Below, in pieces: positions 25,705-33,107 of a stretch of DNA of 33,801 bases (the first letter of the stretch is position 1; each line of letters begins with the position of its first letter). The notes under the pieces were generated by a model, which made no database searches, was not told the origin of the DNA, and was given only the letters and a program-made list of their open reading frames with translations. Origin of the DNA: Phycisphaerales bacterium (GTDB taxonomy: Bacteria; Planctomycetota; Phycisphaerae; Phycisphaerales; UBA1924); the NCBI GenBank assembly GCA_016741915.1, contig JACVCS010000042.1, positions 1 to 33,801 on the forward strand, read 5' to 3'. Both the position numbers and the translations under genes were made by a program.

Positions 25705-26490
25705 TCACGGCACCGTCAGCCCGCCATCCACCAGCAGGTCATGCCCCGTGACAAAGCTCGCCGCGGGCGACAGCAGATACAACACCGCCGAGGTGACTTC
25801 CTCAACCCGACCAGTGCGCCCGACCGGGTGCATGCTCGCCAGACCCTTGCGCATGTCGCTGTCTTCACCGCCCGCGAAGCGGTCGAGCATCTCGGTGTCA
25901 ATCGCCCCGGGCGAAACGCTGTTCACGCGGATCCCCTGCTTGGCATACTCCAGCGCCGCCACACGCGTCAGCCCCAGCACCGCGTGCTTGCTCGCAACAT
26001 AAATGCTCACGCCCGGCATGCCGATCCGTCCCGCCACCGACGCCGTATTCACGATCGAGCCGCTCGACCCGCCCGGGTTCGCCAGCATCGCCCGCACCTG
26101 GTGCTTCATCCCCAGCAGCACACCCAGCACGTTCGCGTCAAAGACCTTGCGGTAATCCTCAATCCGCGCTTCGACGATCGGCCCGGCGATCTCCACGCCC
26201 GCGTTGTTGAAGGCCAGATCCAGCCGCCCGGACCCGAGCTTCACCGCTTCGGCAACCGCGTTCTGCACGTCGGCCTCGCTGGTGACATCCCCGCGGACGA
26301 AGACGCCCCGCCCGCCCTTCGCCTTCAACTCAGCGAGGACCGCCTCGCCCGCCTCTTTCCGCCGACCCGTGAAGACCACGCTCGCACCGGCCTTCCCCAG
26401 CGCCAGCACAACGTCCTTGCCGATGCCGCTGGTCCCGCCCGTCACCAGCGCCGACTTGCCCTGAAATCCACCGCCGAGCGTCTCGCCCAT
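25705..26490 (-). CDS. SDR-family oxidoreductase downstream of the palindromic operator
   Basis: A 261-residue classical SDR. The ATG at 26490 is preferred over an upstream frame extension. The cofactor motif is TGGTSGIG (residues 17-24), TGRR after beta-2 suggests NADP, and NNAG (FNNAGVEIAGP) follows. Catalytic Tyr164 and Lys168 (YVASK) are present, and the C-terminal line GHDLLVDGGLTVP is typical of FabG-like SDRs. It is the first gene after the ArsR regulator, 181 bp downstream, and a perfect AT-rich inverted repeat (26577-26598) lies 87 bp before its start. Direct control by the regulator is therefore likely. Confidence 0.93.
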   Translation of the reverse strand: MGETLGGGFQGKSALVTGGTSGIGKDVVLALGKAGASVVFTGRRKEAGEAVLAELKAKGGRGVFVRGDVTSEADVQNAVAEAVKLGSGRLDLAFNNAGVEIAGPIVEARIEDYRKVFDANVLGVLLGMKHQVRAMLANPGGSSGSIVNTASVAGRIGMPGVSIYVASKHAVLGLTRVAALEYAKQGIRVNSVSPGAIDTEMLDRFAGGEDSDMRKGLASMHPVGRTGRVEEVTSAVLYLLSPAASFVTGHDLLVDGGLTVP

Positions 26491-26576
26491 GGTCCGCCGC
26501 CTTTCGTTTTTACCACGCGCTTCCCTGCCCAACGCCCGCGATGCCCTCGGCACGCTCGGCCCCGGGTCTTCAGGAG

Positions 26577-26598
26577 TATATCGATATCCATCGATATA
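26577..26598. promoter_or_regulatory. Perfect palindromic operator, probably for the ArsR-family repressor
   Basis: TATATCGAT (26577-26585) and ATCGATATA (26590-26598) form a perfect 9-bp inverted repeat around ATCC. The 22-bp site is strikingly AT-rich in a GC-rich context. It sits between the regulator gene and the SDR it precedes. Size and symmetry fit the imperfect 12-2-12-like operators bound by dimeric ArsR/SmtB winged-helix repressors. That the adjacent regulator binds it is an inference. Confidence 0.65.
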
Positions 26599-26671
26599 TC
26601 AAGTCGTCCCATCGCACGCAAACGAAACGCGAATCCGTCGCCATCGCCCGGGCATCCAACCCGTTGACCGC

Positions 26672-27061
26672 TCAGCGCTTCTTGATTCCCCGCCCCGGCG
26701 CTTTCCGCGTGCCGCCCGCTTTCGCCCCGCCCGGTGACGACGGCCCCGCCCCGGCCGAGATCGCCACTTTCGCCCCCCGCGCCCGCCCGCCACGCATGAC
26801 CCCCGGCACTTCCAGCGAGAACCCCTTGAGCGCTCCCTCGTTCACCCGCAACCGGTGAAACAGCCCCTGCTTCTCCACCGTGATCAGCCCCGCGCTTTGC
26901 AGAATCTTCAAATGGTGCGAGATCGTCGGCTGGCTGAGCGGGAACCGCTCGCACAGGCACGAGCACGTCAACTCCTCCGCCGAGGCGATGGCGCGCAGCA
27001 TCGCAAGCCGGGTCTCCTCCGACAACGCCTTCGCGATCTTGACGAACTGCTCCGTGTCCAC
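26672..27061 (-). CDS. ArsR-family winged-helix transcriptional regulator
   Basis: A 129-residue repressor-type protein. The HTH_5 domain spans about residues 5-78: ETRLAMLRAI, then the recognition helix SQPTISHHLKILQSAGLI (43-60) and the wing VEKQGLFHRLRV. Helix alpha-3 contains three cysteines, Cys33, Cys35 and Cys37 (TCSCLC), close to but not in register with the Cys-x-Cys-x2-Cys arsenite site of E. coli ArsR. A basic, Gly/Pro-rich tail of ~45 residues follows and may be disordered. No arsenic genes are nearby; the downstream neighbours are an SDR and an alcohol dehydrogenase, so a thiol-, aldehyde- or redox-responsive repressor is possible. Only 45 bp separate it from the upstream gene. 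Confidence 0.92.
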   Translation of the reverse strand: MDTEQFVKIAKALSEETRLAMLRAIASAEELTCSCLCERFPLSQPTISHHLKILQSAGLITVEKQGLFHRLRVNEGALKGFSLEVPGVMRGGRARGAKVAISAGAGPSSPGGAKAGGTRKAPGRGIKKR

Positions 27062-27106
27062 AGCACCCCATCGTAGCGCCCCGCTCCGCTTCGCTTTTTC
27101 GCCCGC

Positions 27107-28705
27107 TCACCGCTCCAGCGACCACCCCGCCAGCAACCCGTGATACGCCTTCAGCCCCGCCCTTCGGCATTCGAAATAGACCTTCACCGTTTCATACGCC
27201 CTGAGCAGTTCCGCATCGATCCCCGCCTTCTCCCCCTCGCTCGCCCAGTCCGTCATCGCCTTCTCCATCCCCGCCGGCAGTGCATCATCGAGCAGCGCGC
27301 TGGGCAACTGCTCCACCACCGCGCGGAAGACCTGCTCCGCCGGCTTCTCTTCAGCAAACGCCGAGCGGATGACGTCCCCCGAATCGCGGGCCGCCTCGTA
27401 CTGCGCGTCGATGCCGAGCTCTTGAACCAGCTCTTCGATCGACTCGACACCGCGGAAGTCCTCGCGCAATGCGCTGACGTGCCCGATCCACACGCTGGAA
27501 GCGCCGAGCTTGATCCCGCCGCTGGATCGCACCGCCAGCCGAAGCGCACGCGCGTGCTGCTGCGCGTGCTGCTCGATCTTCACCGACAGATCGAAGGCCC
27601 GCTTGCGGTCCTCCTCCGAAAGGTCCTTGAACTTCCGCGTCACATCAAACTTCGGCGGCGGGATCATCCCATCCTCCCGCTTCTCTTGCTCGGGCTTCGC
27701 TTCCTCCTTGGGCTTCTCCGCCTCGAAGCGCCGCAGGATCTCGCGCGCCATGCCGAAGGGGATGCCGCTCTCGCCTCGTTGCAGCTCGTCGAGCGAGCGC
27801 GGGCGCAGCAAGCGCTCGCAGGCGAGCAGCGCCTCACTGGGCGTGCGCGCCGTGATCCCCAGGATGTACTCCACCGCGTCGCTGACACCCTCCGCCTCGC
27901 CGATGACCTTCGCGTCGGTCGTCGATCCGCGGCGAAGCGTGGCCGTGGGATGCTCGTCCTTGCGGAAGGCGTCGCGCGCGTCCACAGACATGACGTATGC
28001 GACGCCCGCGTCCTTGGGGCTGTGCACAAAGACCACGGGCAGGCCCGAGATGCCCCCGCGGGTTGGCGTGCGGTCGAGCATGCCGCTACGCACCGCCACC
28101 ACGCCGTCGATCAGCCGCGGGAACCCGGCGGCGAACGCGAGCGCAAACCGACCGGCGTCCTCGTGCCCGACCAGAATGATCTTCGCGGTGGGGAACGCGC
28201 GCGAGAAATCCAGCAGCGCATCACGCATCGGCACCGCGTCCTGCGTGCGCGGGGCGAAGACGCGCTCGCCCTCGTCGGTGATCGTCGTGCTCTCCATCGC
28301 GATCACCACGTCGCGCGTGCGGAAGCTCTTTGCGTCGTAGGTGGCGAAGGTCCAATCGACCGTCTTGCCCTCAGGGTGCAGCACCACCAGCAGCGTCGCG
28401 GGTTTCGAAGCCTCGAAAGCCTCGGGCAAGCGCACCTGGTAGCGGATCGGATCGCCCGCGGTGGAGCCTTCCTGATCGAGGGCTTTCGCACGCTGGCACT
28501 GGGCGCGGTACACCGTCATCGGTTTGGCGGCCGACAGCGCCCCGGGCTCACGCGGCTTCAGTTCCGGCAGCGAAGATTCACCCACCGTCGCGGGCGCAGC
28601 GGGTGACTGCGCATGCACGCACGCTCCACCACCGATCGGCGCAAGCATGACCTCCGCCACCAGAGCGCCCGCCAACACCAACTTCGCCATGCGTGCCCGC
28701 ATCAT
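27107..28705 (-). CDS. Secreted alpha/beta-hydrolase-like protein lacking the catalytic serine
   Basis: About 532 residues. The start lies within GTG-ATG-ATG-ATG; 28705 is preferred because GAGG is 7 nt upstream, but 28702-28711 are all possible. A signal peptide ends near VHAQS. Residues ~85-290 have the alpha/beta-hydrolase order: ATLLVVLHPEG, then a nucleophile-elbow position in ILVGHEDAG (Glu182 where Ser is usual), then GLPVVFVHSPKD. The Ser is Glu and the following Gly is Ala, so esterase activity by the usual mechanism is unlikely. The C-terminal half is helical and charged (KPKEEAKPEQEKRED, EEDRKRAFDLSVKIEQHAQQHARALR) and unlike any family I recognise. It lies 56-62 bp after the toroid-protein gene on the same strand, so co-expression is plausible. 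Confidence 0.75.
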   Translation of the reverse strand: MMRARMAKLVLAGALVAEVMLAPIGGGACVHAQSPAAPATVGESSLPELKPREPGALSAAKPMTVYRAQCQRAKALDQEGSTAGDPIRYQVRLPEAFEASKPATLLVVLHPEGKTVDWTFATYDAKSFRTRDVVIAMESTTITDEGERVFAPRTQDAVPMRDALLDFSRAFPTAKIILVGHEDAGRFALAFAAGFPRLIDGVVAVRSGMLDRTPTRGGISGLPVVFVHSPKDAGVAYVMSVDARDAFRKDEHPTATLRRGSTTDAKVIGEAEGVSDAVEYILGITARTPSEALLACERLLRPRSLDELQRGESGIPFGMAREILRRFEAEKPKEEAKPEQEKREDGMIPPPKFDVTRKFKDLSEEDRKRAFDLSVKIEQHAQQHARALRLAVRSSGGIKLGASSVWIGHVSALREDFRGVESIEELVQELGIDAQYEAARDSGDVIRSAFAEEKPAEQVFRAVVEQLPSALLDDALPAGMEKAMTDWASEGEKAGIDAELLRAYETVKVYFECRRAGLKAYHGLLAGWSLER

Positions 28706-28731
28706 CATCACCCCTCAAATCCGGTTCTTAT

Positions 28732-28759
28732 CCAGTGCCTGATGCCCAGTGCCCAGTGC
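28732..28759. repeat. Heptamer tandem repeat 3' of the toroid-protein gene
   Basis: Four 7-bp units, CCAGTGC, CTGATGC, CCAGTGC, CCAGTGC, begin 8 bp beyond the stop codon of the minus-strand gene ending at 28767. The second unit is a GATG-bearing variant, as in the array at 2475-2502. Confidence 0.75.
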
Positions 28760-28766
28760 CTCGCCC

Positions 28767-30275
28767 TTACTTCCGGATCGCGTGCTGGATCGCCAGCAGG
28801 GCGTACGCGGTGGCGAGGTCCGGGTTGTTCTCCATCCAGCGTTCGTCGATGGCCTTGAACGAGCCATCCTCGTTCTGGAGCGCCGACAAGGCGTCGATGA
28901 GGTCGTTCTGCCAATCGCGCACGCCCGGCGCGTCGACGCCGGGTGCAAGTCGGCTGACGATCAGCGGCGCGTCGTTCAGCTTCGCGCTCTTGAGTTTCGT
29001 CTCGGCCTTCTCGGCTTCCTCGTCCTTGCTCATGGAGACCACCGCGGAGCGCCCGCCGCCGGTGTCAGTGTACATCACCACCGCGCGGACGGTCCCGGCG
29101 TCTTTGACCAGTTCGCGGATCTGCGCCTCGGTTGTACCGCGGGGCAGTTTGCTCAGCAGCACACCCACGCGCAGCGGCTCGAGGCCTTCGACCTTCAGCT
29201 CCGCCGAGCCCAGCGCATCGAGCGAGCGGCTCATCACCAGCACGTAGTAGTAGAACCCGTTGGTCCCCATCCCCGGGTTTTCAACCGGGTTGTAGTGGTT
29301 CATCAGCCATTTCTTGGCGGCCTGCACGCGCGGGTCGTCCTTGGTAAGCCCCGCGTAGATGTAGCTCTTGAACCCGCTGTACGTCACGCTGCCGTAGCAG
29401 CGCAGGCGCGAGACGCGCGTGCCGTCGTCGAGGGATTCTTCGATCATGCCCGCCCACGAGTTGCCCTGGCCCATCGTCTGGGCGGTTTCGCCCGGCGCGT
29501 AGACGAAGCCGCCCTGCTTGGAGCCCTTGGCGTAGGCCTGGTCGTTGACCTTGCCGTCCATTTGCAAACGCTGGAGGAAGATCAGGGCGCGTTGGAAGGC
29601 GGGGTCATCGCTGGCGACGCCCGAGTCGTGCAGGCCTTGGAGGGCGAAGGCGGTGTTGGACATATCGGGGCGGCCGCGGTTGCCGTAACCCCAGCCGCCG
29701 AAGCCCGGGTCGTCTTTGGTGACGGGCTTGGGTGCTTCTTTGCCGCCGGGGACGGTTGCGCCGGGGTTGATCGGCGCGCCCCACTGCGTATCGCGGAGGA
29801 ACTGCTGCGCCGGGGCGATGGCGGCCTTGGCCTCGGGGGTGTCAACGCGGGCGAGCATGGAGAGGCTGATGGCGGTGTTGTACGACGGGAGGATGCCGTC
29901 GTAGATCCCGCCGTCGGATTGACGGAAGCTCAGGACGTACTTGACGCCCTTGGAGACGGTGTTGTCGGTGGCGGCGGAGATGCCCGGCTGCATGAGCATG
30001 CCGTTGAGCACCAGGGAGCTGATGGCGGGGAGCTGCGGCCGACCTTTGGCCTCGGGGCCTTGCGGGACGGACCAGCCGCCGGTGGCGGGGTCTTGACGGG
30101 TGCGGAGGAACTCGATGGCCTTCTGGGCCATTTTTTCGCCCTGCTCCTTGCGGGCGGCGTCGATGGCCAGGGCGCTCTGGGCGAGGGTGAGCGTGAGCGT
30201 CAGCCCGGCGCACAGGGCGGTGAAGAACGGGCGGCGGGTCTTGGTGGTTTTGGTGGTCATGGTGGTGCTGGTCAT
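28767..30275 (-). CDS. Exported terpene-cyclase-like alpha/alpha-toroid protein with inserted RRM-like domain
   Basis: A 502-residue protein with a signal peptide (RRPFFTALCAGLTLTLTLAQSALA). Residues ~48-365 carry prenyltransferase/squalene-oxidase repeats of the alpha/alpha toroid: FLRTRQDPATGGW, YVLSFRQSDGGIYDG, SNTAFALQGLHDSG. The QxxxGGW-like turns are recognisable, but no DxDD or DCTAE catalytic motif is seen, so a cyclase activity is not supported. Residues ~368-443 match the RNA-recognition-motif pattern: VGVLLSKLPRGTTEAQIREL, a TVRAVVMYTD strand, RSAVVSMS at the RNP1 place, and EEAEKAETKLKS. The RNP aromatic residues are absent. The toroid resumes to the end (LIDALSALQNEDGSF, ATAYALLAI). 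Related planctomycete proteins are uncharacterised. Confidence 0.82.
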   Translation of the reverse strand: MTSTTMTTKTTKTRRPFFTALCAGLTLTLTLAQSALAIDAARKEQGEKMAQKAIEFLRTRQDPATGGWSVPQGPEAKGRPQLPAISSLVLNGMLMQPGISAATDNTVSKGVKYVLSFRQSDGGIYDGILPSYNTAISLSMLARVDTPEAKAAIAPAQQFLRDTQWGAPINPGATVPGGKEAPKPVTKDDPGFGGWGYGNRGRPDMSNTAFALQGLHDSGVASDDPAFQRALIFLQRLQMDGKVNDQAYAKGSKQGGFVYAPGETAQTMGQGNSWAGMIEESLDDGTRVSRLRCYGSVTYSGFKSYIYAGLTKDDPRVQAAKKWLMNHYNPVENPGMGTNGFYYYVLVMSRSLDALGSAELKVEGLEPLRVGVLLSKLPRGTTEAQIRELVKDAGTVRAVVMYTDTGGGRSAVVSMSKDEEAEKAETKLKSAKLNDAPLIVSRLAPGVDAPGVRDWQNDLIDALSALQNEDGSFKAIDERWMENNPDLATAYALLAIQHAIRK

Positions 30276-30397
30276 GGGTTCACTCGTTTCAAGGAACGAA
30301 GCTATTCGCGGATTGTTCGATCAGGAGCATACCGGCGCATAGGTTCATCGGCGGCAGAAGCGAAAGCGGAAGGATCAACCAAAGCAGACCCCGGGGT

Positions 30398-31147
30398 TTA
30401 TGCGGTGTGCGGGCGGGCGCGGGAAAGAACGATCGAGCAGGCGGCCACCGCGGCGGTCTCGAGCCGCAGAATGTGGGGCCCCAACCACAGGGGGCGGGCC
30501 CCATCTGCGCGCGCAAAGTGGGCCATTTCCTCGTCGGTGAAGCCACCCTCGGGCCCGATGAGGACCACCGCGGCGGGGTTTTCACCCGGTGCGGGGCGGA
30601 TTTCCGGACAATCTTGGCCTTTCGCGTCGGCGAGAAGGAGAAGTGTCTCCGGCGCGGGCACGGCCGCGCGCACGGCGTTGGCCTTCACCGGCGCGCCGAT
30701 GGACAGATCCCACAGCCGCCCGGATTGCTTGGATGCCTCCCGGCTGATGCGCGTCAGGCGGTCGAGGCGGAGGGAGGTGGGGTCGGTGACGGAGCGGGCG
30801 CAGACGAGCGGCCGCCAACGCCAGGCACCGACTTGGGCGAGCTGATCGATCATTTGGGAGAGAGCGTCGCCCTTGGGGATGCTGGACCAGATTTCGATGC
30901 GGACGGTTGGCGGGGGCTGGGTTTCGACGCTGAGGATGCGGAGGTGGAGTTGATCGCGGTGGTGGGCGGGGCTGGGTTCGTAGACGGCGTGGGCGGAAGT
31001 GCCCCGGCCGTTGATGAGGAGGATGTGCTCGCCGGCGCGGAGGCGTTTGACGCGGAGGGCGTGCTGGGCCTCGTCGCCCTCGACGAGGAAGGGCTGGCCC
31101 GCGGCGAGGGGGGGGAGGTCTTCGAGGTGGATGCGGTGCGTGCTCAC
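30398..31147 (-). CDS. rsmE: 16S rRNA (uracil-1498-N3)-methyltransferase
   Basis: A 249-residue SPOUT-class methyltransferase that methylates N3 of U1498 in 16S rRNA. The PUA-like N-terminal part (EAQHALRVKRLRAGEHILLINGRG, about residues 26-49) is followed by the SPOUT domain. Its SAM-binding knot shows IGPEGGFTDEE (Gly198-Gly202) and LGPHILRLETAA near the C-terminus, which are diagnostic for RsmE. Length is normal. It lies 122 bp upstream of the toroid-protein gene on the same strand. It is divergent from the Ala/Pro-rich membrane protein, and the 215-bp gap between them holds both promoters. Confidence 0.95.
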   Translation of the reverse strand: MSTHRIHLEDLPPLAAGQPFLVEGDEAQHALRVKRLRAGEHILLINGRGTSAHAVYEPSPAHHRDQLHLRILSVETQPPPTVRIEIWSSIPKGDALSQMIDQLAQVGAWRWRPLVCARSVTDPTSLRLDRLTRISREASKQSGRLWDLSIGAPVKANAVRAAVPAPETLLLLADAKGQDCPEIRPAPGENPAAVVLIGPEGGFTDEEMAHFARADGARPLWLGPHILRLETAAVAACSIVLSRARPHTA

Positions 31148-31362
31148 GCTTGGGGAGGGTATGAAGGGCCGGCGGGATCAGGCCCGAGAAGTGTGAACGT
31201 GGCGGTTGAAGGCGGCGTGTGCGGGTCCGAGAAGCGCGGGCACCCTACGCTGGCGGTTCGGGGTCGAAAGGTGGGCTGAAACGCGGGGCGGAAGGGGTCG
31301 ATGACAGAAAGCGGGTTGTTCGGCGGGTGCGGGTGTGATGACGGAGGATCGAACTGATCGGT

Positions 31363-32316
31363 ATGGGCAGTGCGCAAGCGACAACCGGTGAGCCGCCGAA
31401 GGGCCCCTCGCTCGACCAGCAGGTCGGGCAGATGCTCAAGGACGCGACGCCTCAGCCCGCGGACGCGGGCGCGGGTGAAAACGCACCGGATGCGGGTGGC
31501 GTGGGGGGTGGTGCGTCGCTGGATGAGCAGGTCGGCGTTGCGCTGGCGCAGGCGAAGACGGGGGAAGATCTCGACGAGCAACTCGCGGCGGCGGCGGCGA
31601 AGGCCATCGACGACGAGTTTGCCGACCCGGCGACACTCGCAGATGCGTTGCCGACGCCAAAGCCTGCACCGACACCGACGCCTGAGCCGGAACAGCAGGC
31701 GACCGAACCCGCGGCGGTGAAGACCGAACCGGCGGCGGCCGATCCGTCACCAACCCCTGCACCAACCCCAGAACCAACCGCCGCACCAACCCCCGCTCCG
31801 GCTCCAGCACCGGCTGCTGCAGCGGCCCCTGCACCGGCTTCGGCTGCGGCGCCCGAAGCGGCGAAGAAGCCTGAACCGGTTCCACCCGCGCCTGTGCCTG
31901 TCGCGAAGCCCGCTGCGGCGGCGGCGGTGGACGTTTCCGCGCCCGCTACGGAGGCGACGCCCAAGGTGGGGTTGGCGAAGCGGTTGAAGAGCGCCGGGTA
32001 CGCGGCGTTCATCGCTTTCTCGGGGGTCTTTGAGCCGGTGGCGATCAAACTGGGGGCGATGTCGACGCAGGCCCGGCACACGATTGCGTGGGCGGCGCTG
32101 GTGACGCTGTTCAACGCCGCGGTGGTGTGGGGCGTGGTTTTGCTGAAGAGTCCGCCGGGGTTTGGCCCGCCGAGGGGTGAGCAGCCCATGCTGGTGGGGC
32201 CTGACGGGAAGCCGACGATCGAGCCTCCCAAGCACGCGGAGCCGGTGGAGGAGAAGCACGCTTCGGAAGGTGCGAAGGACGAAGGGCACGAGAAGCCCAG
32301 CGGCGGCGGGCATTAA
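31363..32316 (+). CDS. Ala/Pro-rich single-pass membrane protein of unknown function
   Basis: A 317-residue low-complexity protein. Three short related motifs occur near the N-terminus (SLDQQVGQML, SLDEQVGVALAQ, DLDEQLAAAAAKAIDDEF). A long Ala/Pro/Glu/Thr-rich linker spans about residues 98-205, then a basic amphipathic segment (KRLKSAGYAAFIAFSGVFE) and one transmembrane helix (about 240-265, WAALVTLFNAAVVWGVVLL). The ~50-residue tail is charged. GGAGG (31343-31347) is unusually far (15 nt) from the ATG at 31363, and a CTG in frame at 31354 would be better spaced. No family is recognised. The linker suggests a bridge between a cytoplasmic helical part and the membrane. It converges on tsaE with only 20 bp between. 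Confidence 0.72.
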   Translation: MGSAQATTGEPPKGPSLDQQVGQMLKDATPQPADAGAGENAPDAGGVGGGASLDEQVGVALAQAKTGEDLDEQLAAAAAKAIDDEFADPATLADALPTPKPAPTPTPEPEQQATEPAAVKTEPAAADPSPTPAPTPEPTAAPTPAPAPAPAAAAAPAPASAAAPEAAKKPEPVPPAPVPVAKPAAAAAVDVSAPATEATPKVGLAKRLKSAGYAAFIAFSGVFEPVAIKLGAMSTQARHTIAWAALVTLFNAAVVWGVVLLKSPPGFGPPRGEQPMLVGPDGKPTIEPPKHAEPVEEKHASEGAKDEGHEKPSGGGH

Positions 32317-32336
32317 GCCTTTCGCGGGCGGTGTGG

Positions 32337-33107
32337 TTACGCAGAGCCGTGCAACTCATCGAGATCGTCCTGCGTCGCCTCGCGGCTGATGCGGTAGTCA
32401 CCCGTGAACCAGCGGTTCAGATCGGCAAGACGGGCCTTTTCGTTCGCGAAGGGCCAGGTCGGGCAGTCCGGCGCGACGGGCTTCTTGGTGATCGGGCAGG
32501 TGGTCCACGCGCGCGGCTTATCGTCGGGCTCGTCGTTGTTTGCTCGAGCGTTGGCCGACTGAAGGTTTGCTTGCGCCAAGAGCCCGGCGGCGTGCGGGCG
32601 CGTGGCGATCGCTGCGGGCAGGGTGATGATGATGTCGCGCTGGTCGGGGTTGGTAACGACGTGCTGAAGTTCAACGCGGACGACGCGATGGGGGTCTTGT
32701 CGATCGACCCACGATTGCACGCGCGAGGGCCATTCCAGCACGATCACAGCTTGGTCGGGGCGGGCCTCGGCGAGTCCGAGTTCGTCGAGATCATCACCCA
32801 AAAGGCGGTAGGCGTCGATGTGGATCAGCGGGGTTGACGGGTTGGTTGGTGAAGCGGGGGTGTGGTGCTCGGCCATGAGAACGAACGTTGGGCTGCTGAC
32901 GCTCGAGGCGTTGAGGCCCAGACCTTGCGCGAGGCCCCGCGTGAGGTGGGTTTTGCCCGCGCCGAGCTCGCCATGAAGAAGCACGATGTCGCCGGCGTTC
33001 AGCGCGCTGGCGAGGGCGACGCCCAGATCGAGCGTCGAGGCGGGGCTTGTGGAGCGGACGCGGATGGTGCGCGGGGTGTGATTGGTGGATTGGCTTGAAG
33101 AGGTCAT
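32337..33107 (-). CDS. tsaE: TsaE tRNA t6A ATPase fused to a degenerate YacG-like domain
   Basis: A 256-residue protein. Residues 15-~175 are TsaE, the ATPase that supports the TsaBD complex making N6-threonylcarbamoyladenosine at tRNA position 37. Evidence is Walker A GELGAGKT (46-53), the SPTFVLM line, IHIDAYRL and the VIVLEWPSR line. Residues ~199-250 match the small zinc protein YacG: CPITKKPV (Cys204), WPFANEKARLADLNRW (218-233) and DYRI. Compared with YacG's four Cys ligands, only Cys204 remains; Thr207, Ala221 and Ala225 replace the others. The region between is a poorly conserved linker. Its start overlaps the thiL stop by 4 nt (ATGA), so the two are translationally coupled. Confidence 0.9.
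   Translation of the reverse strand: MTSSSQSTNHTPRTIRVRSTSPASTLDLGVALASALNAGDIVLLHGELGAGKTHLTRGLAQGLGLNASSVSSPTFVLMAEHHTPASPTNPSTPLIHIDAYRLLGDDLDELGLAEARPDQAVIVLEWPSRVQSWVDRQDPHRVVRVELQHVVTNPDQRDIIITLPAAIATRPHAAGLLAQANLQSANARANNDEPDDKPRAWTTCPITKKPVAPDCPTWPFANEKARLADLNRWFTGDYRISREATQDDLDELHGSA

Noticed and set aside
23043..25751. Plus-strand open frame of 902 residues across SDR and alcohol dehydrogenase genes
   Set aside because: It runs antisense through three genes with intact catalytic motifs and is rich in Arg/His/Pro without domains.
30407..31279. Plus-strand Gly/Glu-rich open frame opposite rsmE
   Set aside because: Antisense shadow of a clear RsmE gene with both diagnostic SPOUT motifs.
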